Under the pieces are notes generated by a model, which worked only from the letters and a program-made list of their open reading frames with translations, had not been told where the DNA came from and did not search any database. Of a stretch of 7,663 nucleotides of DNA, positions 5,853 through 7,663 are shown piece by piece. The stretch is from Candidatus Kuenenia stuttgartensis (GTDB taxonomy: Bacteria; Planctomycetota; Planctomycetia; Isosphaerales; Isosphaeraceae), in the NCBI GenBank assembly GCA_945874095.1, contig CAMCFM010000195.1:1-7663 (forward strand). Reading direction: 5' to 3'. A program made the position numbers and the translations under genes. Within the stretch, counting starts at the first letter, position 1; each line of letters begins with the position of its first letter.

Positions 5853-6360
5853 GATCCATGAGCTTCTGCCGATCCTCTACAAAGAGCTTCACCAAGCTGC
5901 CGAAGACTATTTTCGAATTCATCAGAACAACTTCCACACGCTTCAGCCAACGGCCGTTGTGCATGAAGTTTTTCTCCGCATGAGCCATTACAGTCCTGAT
6001 CAGAATTTCTCCACCAAACACGAATTTTACATCGCTGCTGCCCAGTGTATGCGGCAGTTTCTGATCGAATATCACCGCCGCCGCACCGCCGAAAAACGTG
6101 GCGGAGAGATGGTGCGTGTCCAAATAGAAATGAACCAGGTGCAGGACAAAGCACCTGATTTTATTGATATCTTTGCGCTGCACGATGCCCTCAACCTGCT
6201 TGAGACAAGCGATCCGCAAAAAGCGGAACTGGTCAAGCTGAAATTCTTTTGCGGACTCACGCTCGCCGAAGTTGCAGAAATACTTGGTATTTCCATCGCA
6301 ACAGCAGATCGCTGGTGGGCGTATAGCAAGGCGTTTCTGGCGTTGAAAATGGGGAATTAA
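5842..6360 (+). CDS. ECF-type RNA polymerase sigma factor (Sigma70_ECF / TIGR02999 type)
   Basis: A 172-residue sigma factor that should direct RNA polymerase to a small set of promoters. The N-terminal region 2 has the family pattern ELLPILYKEL (7-16), HTLQPTAVVHE (32-42) and then FLRM. Region 2 ends in an arginine-rich stretch and EKRGG (84-88). A charged linker follows, then region 4 (about 114-167) with an HTH of the form LTLAEVAEILGIS and the tryptophan pair W158-W159 typical of this group. No C-terminal sensor extension is present and the length is near the usual 180-190. The GTG start is backed by a strong ribosome site and overlaps the kinase stop by 11 bases. In Planctomycetes and Acidobacteria this sigma group is usually encoded next to Ser/Thr kinases and thought to be controlled by them rather than by a classical membrane anti-sigma factor. 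No anti-sigma gene is visible here. Target promoters are unknown. Confidence 0.93.
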   Translation: MANKIHELLPILYKELHQAAEDYFRIHQNNFHTLQPTAVVHEVFLRMSHYSPDQNFSTKHEFYIAAAQCMRQFLIEYHRRRTAEKRGGEMVRVQIEMNQVQDKAPDFIDIFALHDALNLLETSDPQKAELVKLKFFCGLTLAEVAEILGISIATADRWWAYSKAFLALKMGN

Positions 6361-6414
6361 GGAACAGGCGAGAAATAACTTCCGGTTTTGCGGTGATGGG
6401 GATCCAGCGGAGAC

Positions 6415-6443
6415 ACCTATTAATAGGTATGTCCGAAGGACAT
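6415..6443. promoter_or_regulatory. Two abutting perfect inverted repeats
   Basis: ACCTATTAATAGGT (6415-6428) is a perfect 14-base palindrome and looks like a dimer-binding operator. It is directly followed by ATGTCC-GAA-GGACAT (6429-6443), a perfect six-base-pair hairpin with a GAA triloop closed by C-G, a loop type known to make very stable DNA mini-hairpins. Lying 55 bases after the sigma stop and about 160 before the DUF1501 start, the pair could be an operator, a transcript 3'-end stabiliser or a weak terminator. No T run follows on either strand. The symmetry is seen; the function is not known. Confidence 0.45.
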
Positions 6444-6502
6444 CAGCAAAATTAAAAACCGTTGGGGGTTGTTCAAATCCACCTATCGCGCATAATGGTA
6501 GA

Positions 6503-6553
6503 CAGATTCGTCTCTATCTCAAGTCATAAGCCATTCTGATTTGAGACGATCTG
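6503..6553 (+). promoter_or_regulatory. Long-looped hairpin in the presumed DUF1501 leader
   Basis: CAGATTCGTCTC (6503-6514) pairs with GAGACGATCTG (6543-6553) over 11 pairs with one bulged T; the loop is 28 bases. Within it, TCTCAA (6517-6522) can instead pair with TTGAGA (6541-6546), which shares bases with the right arm, so two exclusive foldings are possible. It ends 49 bases before the DUF1501 ATG. It may act as a leader RNA structure or as a protein-binding inverted repeat; no known riboswitch or leader family was recognised. Confidence 0.35.
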
Positions 6554-6602
6554 CCTGCCCGATCCTGCTTGTGACTCCCCTTCCTGAAACAGTGGTGCCC
6601 GA

Positions 6603-7663
6603 ATGATCCATCCAACTCGCACTTCTCGTCGAGGGTTCCTCAAGATCGGCTCACTCGGAGTTGGTGGCCTGAGCCTCTCCGAATTGCTGCGTGACGAGGC
6701 CAAGGCAGGGATTCGATCATCCACAAAGTCGGTGATTTTCATCTACCTGGTCGGCGGCCCGCCGCATCAGGATATGTTCGATCTCAAGCCAAATGCACCT
6801 GCCGAAATCAGGGGGCCCTGGAAGCCGATCCCGACCAACGTTCCCGGTATCGAGATCTGTGAGGCATTCCCCCTCATGGCCAAAATGATGGATAAATTCA
6901 CCATCATTCGCTCCCTTGTTGGCAACCAGATCGATCACGATGCCGTGCAGGTCTTTAACGGACGCGACCCGCTCAAGCCAAAGCCCGGTGGAAACTGGCC
7001 TCAGTTCGGCTCGGTTGTTGCAAAGCTGCAGGGCCATGTGGAACCCGCTGTACCAGGCTTCATCAGCCTCTGTTATCCTTGCACCCACCCGCCTTACAAC
7101 GAACCTGGAGCAGGTTTTCTGGGGACATCATTTTCCCCATATCGGCCCATCGACCCAGGTCGCAAAGAACTCGGCGTGCGTGAAATCACCGTCGATCGGC
7201 TGGCGGATCGCAAGACATTGATGAAGACGCTCGAAAATGCCCGCCGATTTGCGGACACTCACAGCTCCATGCAATCCATGGACACCTTCAACTCCCAGGC
7301 TTTCAGCCTTCTGACCTCGTCAAAAGTCGCTGATGCTCTTGATCTGAGCAAGGAAGATCCCCGTACCGTGGCCCGATATGGTACCGGCAATCCCAAGGTT
7401 TTCATCGACGAAAACGGAGCACCTCGCGTGCCCCAAAGTCTTCTCATGGCACGCAGGCTTATCGAGGCCGGTGTCCGAGTGGTTACCCTGAATTACAGCA
7501 AATGGGACTGGCACGGCGGTGCCAATAACTCGATCTTCCAGCGCGAAAAAGAGGACTTCCCCGCCCTCGACCAATGCCTGAGTGCACTTGTCGAGGATCT
7601 TCACGCTCGAGGTCTGGCTGAACACTGCTCGGTTGTCGTGATGGGCGAATTCGGACGCACTCC
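6603..7663 (+). CDS. DUF1501 family protein with Tat signal (3' end outside window)
   Basis: The frame is open from the ATG at 6603-6605 to the right edge, giving 353 codons of a gene usually around 450-480 codons long. Residues 8-14 (SRRGFLK) are a full twin-arginine export motif. A glycine/leucine-rich stretch (15-29) and a possible AKA cleavage site at 33-35 follow, so the protein is exported folded across the inner membrane. The mature part has DUF1501 hallmarks: VIFIYLVGGPPHQDMFD (44-60), the segment beginning FTIIRSL followed by a conserved aspartate/histidine pair (IDHD), and near the edge WDWHGG and VVMGEFGRTP. The fold is related to the alkaline phosphatase/sulfatase superfamily, but I see no nucleophile cysteine motif of sulfatases, and the biochemical role is not established. 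In Planctomycetes these genes often sit next to DUF1549/DUF1553 cytochrome-like genes; such a partner may lie beyond the edge. Confidence 0.93.
   Translation, partial: MIHPTRTSRRGFLKIGSLGVGGLSLSELLRDEAKAGIRSSTKSVIFIYLVGGPPHQDMFDLKPNAPAEIRGPWKPIPTNVPGIEICEAFPLMAKMMDKFTIIRSLVGNQIDHDAVQVFNGRDPLKPKPGGNWPQFGSVVAKLQGHVEPAVPGFISLCYPCTHPPYNEPGAGFLGTSFSPYRPIDPGRKELGVREITVDRLADRKTLMKTLENARRFADTHSSMQSMDTFNSQAFSLLTSSKVADALDLSKEDPRTVARYGTGNPKVFIDENGAPRVPQSLLMARRLIEAGVRVVTLNYSKWDWHGGANNSIFQREKEDFPALDQCLSALVEDLHARGLAEHCSVVVMGEFGRT

Larger units (their letters stand above)
6361..6602. other. Spacer between the sigma-factor gene and the DUF1501 gene
   Basis: The 242 bases hold no plausible gene. They contain two adjoining inverted repeats at 6415-6443 and a longer hairpin at 6503-6553, listed separately. 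No T-run terminator follows the sigma gene, so readthrough into the DUF1501 gene cannot be excluded. No Shine-Dalgarno sequence precedes the DUF1501 ATG. Confidence 0.5.

Noticed and set aside
5797..6219. Minus-strand 140-codon open frame across the kinase-sigma junction
   Set aside because: It is antisense to clear sigma-factor motifs and to the end of the kinase; no independent support.
6467..6483. A TpsiC-arm-like string (GGTTG-TTCAAAT-CCACC) suggesting a tRNA or tRNA-derived attachment site
   Set aside because: One of five arm pairs is mismatched, there is no acceptor stem, anticodon arm or CCA at the right distances, and the surrounding bases do not fold as a cloverleaf.

Overview
The window reads as chromosomal DNA of a planctomycete, most likely a moderate-GC member of the Planctomycetia. 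This is inferred from the gene content, not from any marker gene. The content is a Tat-exported DUF1501 protein, PEP-CTERM secreted proteins, a transmembrane Ser/Thr kinase with a TPR-like C-terminal half, and a short ECF sigma factor of the TIGR02999/Sigma70_ECF type. All are common in that phylum and rarely found together elsewhere.

Left arm (1-3216), all on the minus strand, three separate genes. The 5' 286 codons of a polytopic membrane protein with GT-C-like topology run off the left edge (860 to 1). A six-repeat beta-propeller PEP-CTERM protein occupies 2192 to 1275. A choice-of-anchor R-like PEP-CTERM protein occupies 3216 to 2542. The two PEP-CTERM genes encode unrelated mature domains. 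Their last ~30 codons, stop codon, 3' UTR and terminator-like hairpin are nearly the same DNA (about 102 of 114 bases identical in an ungapped hand alignment, then a related hairpin). A 14-base stretch at the signal-peptide junction is also almost identical. This shared-ends, different-middle layout is the most interesting feature I can see.

Centre (3217-6360), plus strand. A divergent intergenic region carries a 10-base direct repeat with a 22-base period. It is followed by a two-gene unit: a 792-residue membrane kinase (cytoplasmic kinase domain, one membrane segment, coiled coil, TPR-like sensor half) and an ECF sigma factor whose GTG start overlaps the kinase stop by 11 bases. The overlap suggests coupled expression and a direct signalling relationship.

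Right arm (6361-7663), plus strand. A 242-base spacer has a perfect 14-base palindrome abutting a GAA-loop hairpin, and a larger imperfect hairpin close to the next gene. A Tat-signal DUF1501 gene then runs off the right edge.

No rRNA, CRISPR array, insertion sequence or convincing tRNA was seen. Nothing here is demonstrably a new defence or mobile system; the candidates for novelty are the shared PEP-CTERM 3' module and the kinase/sigma pair with its repeat-bearing upstream region.
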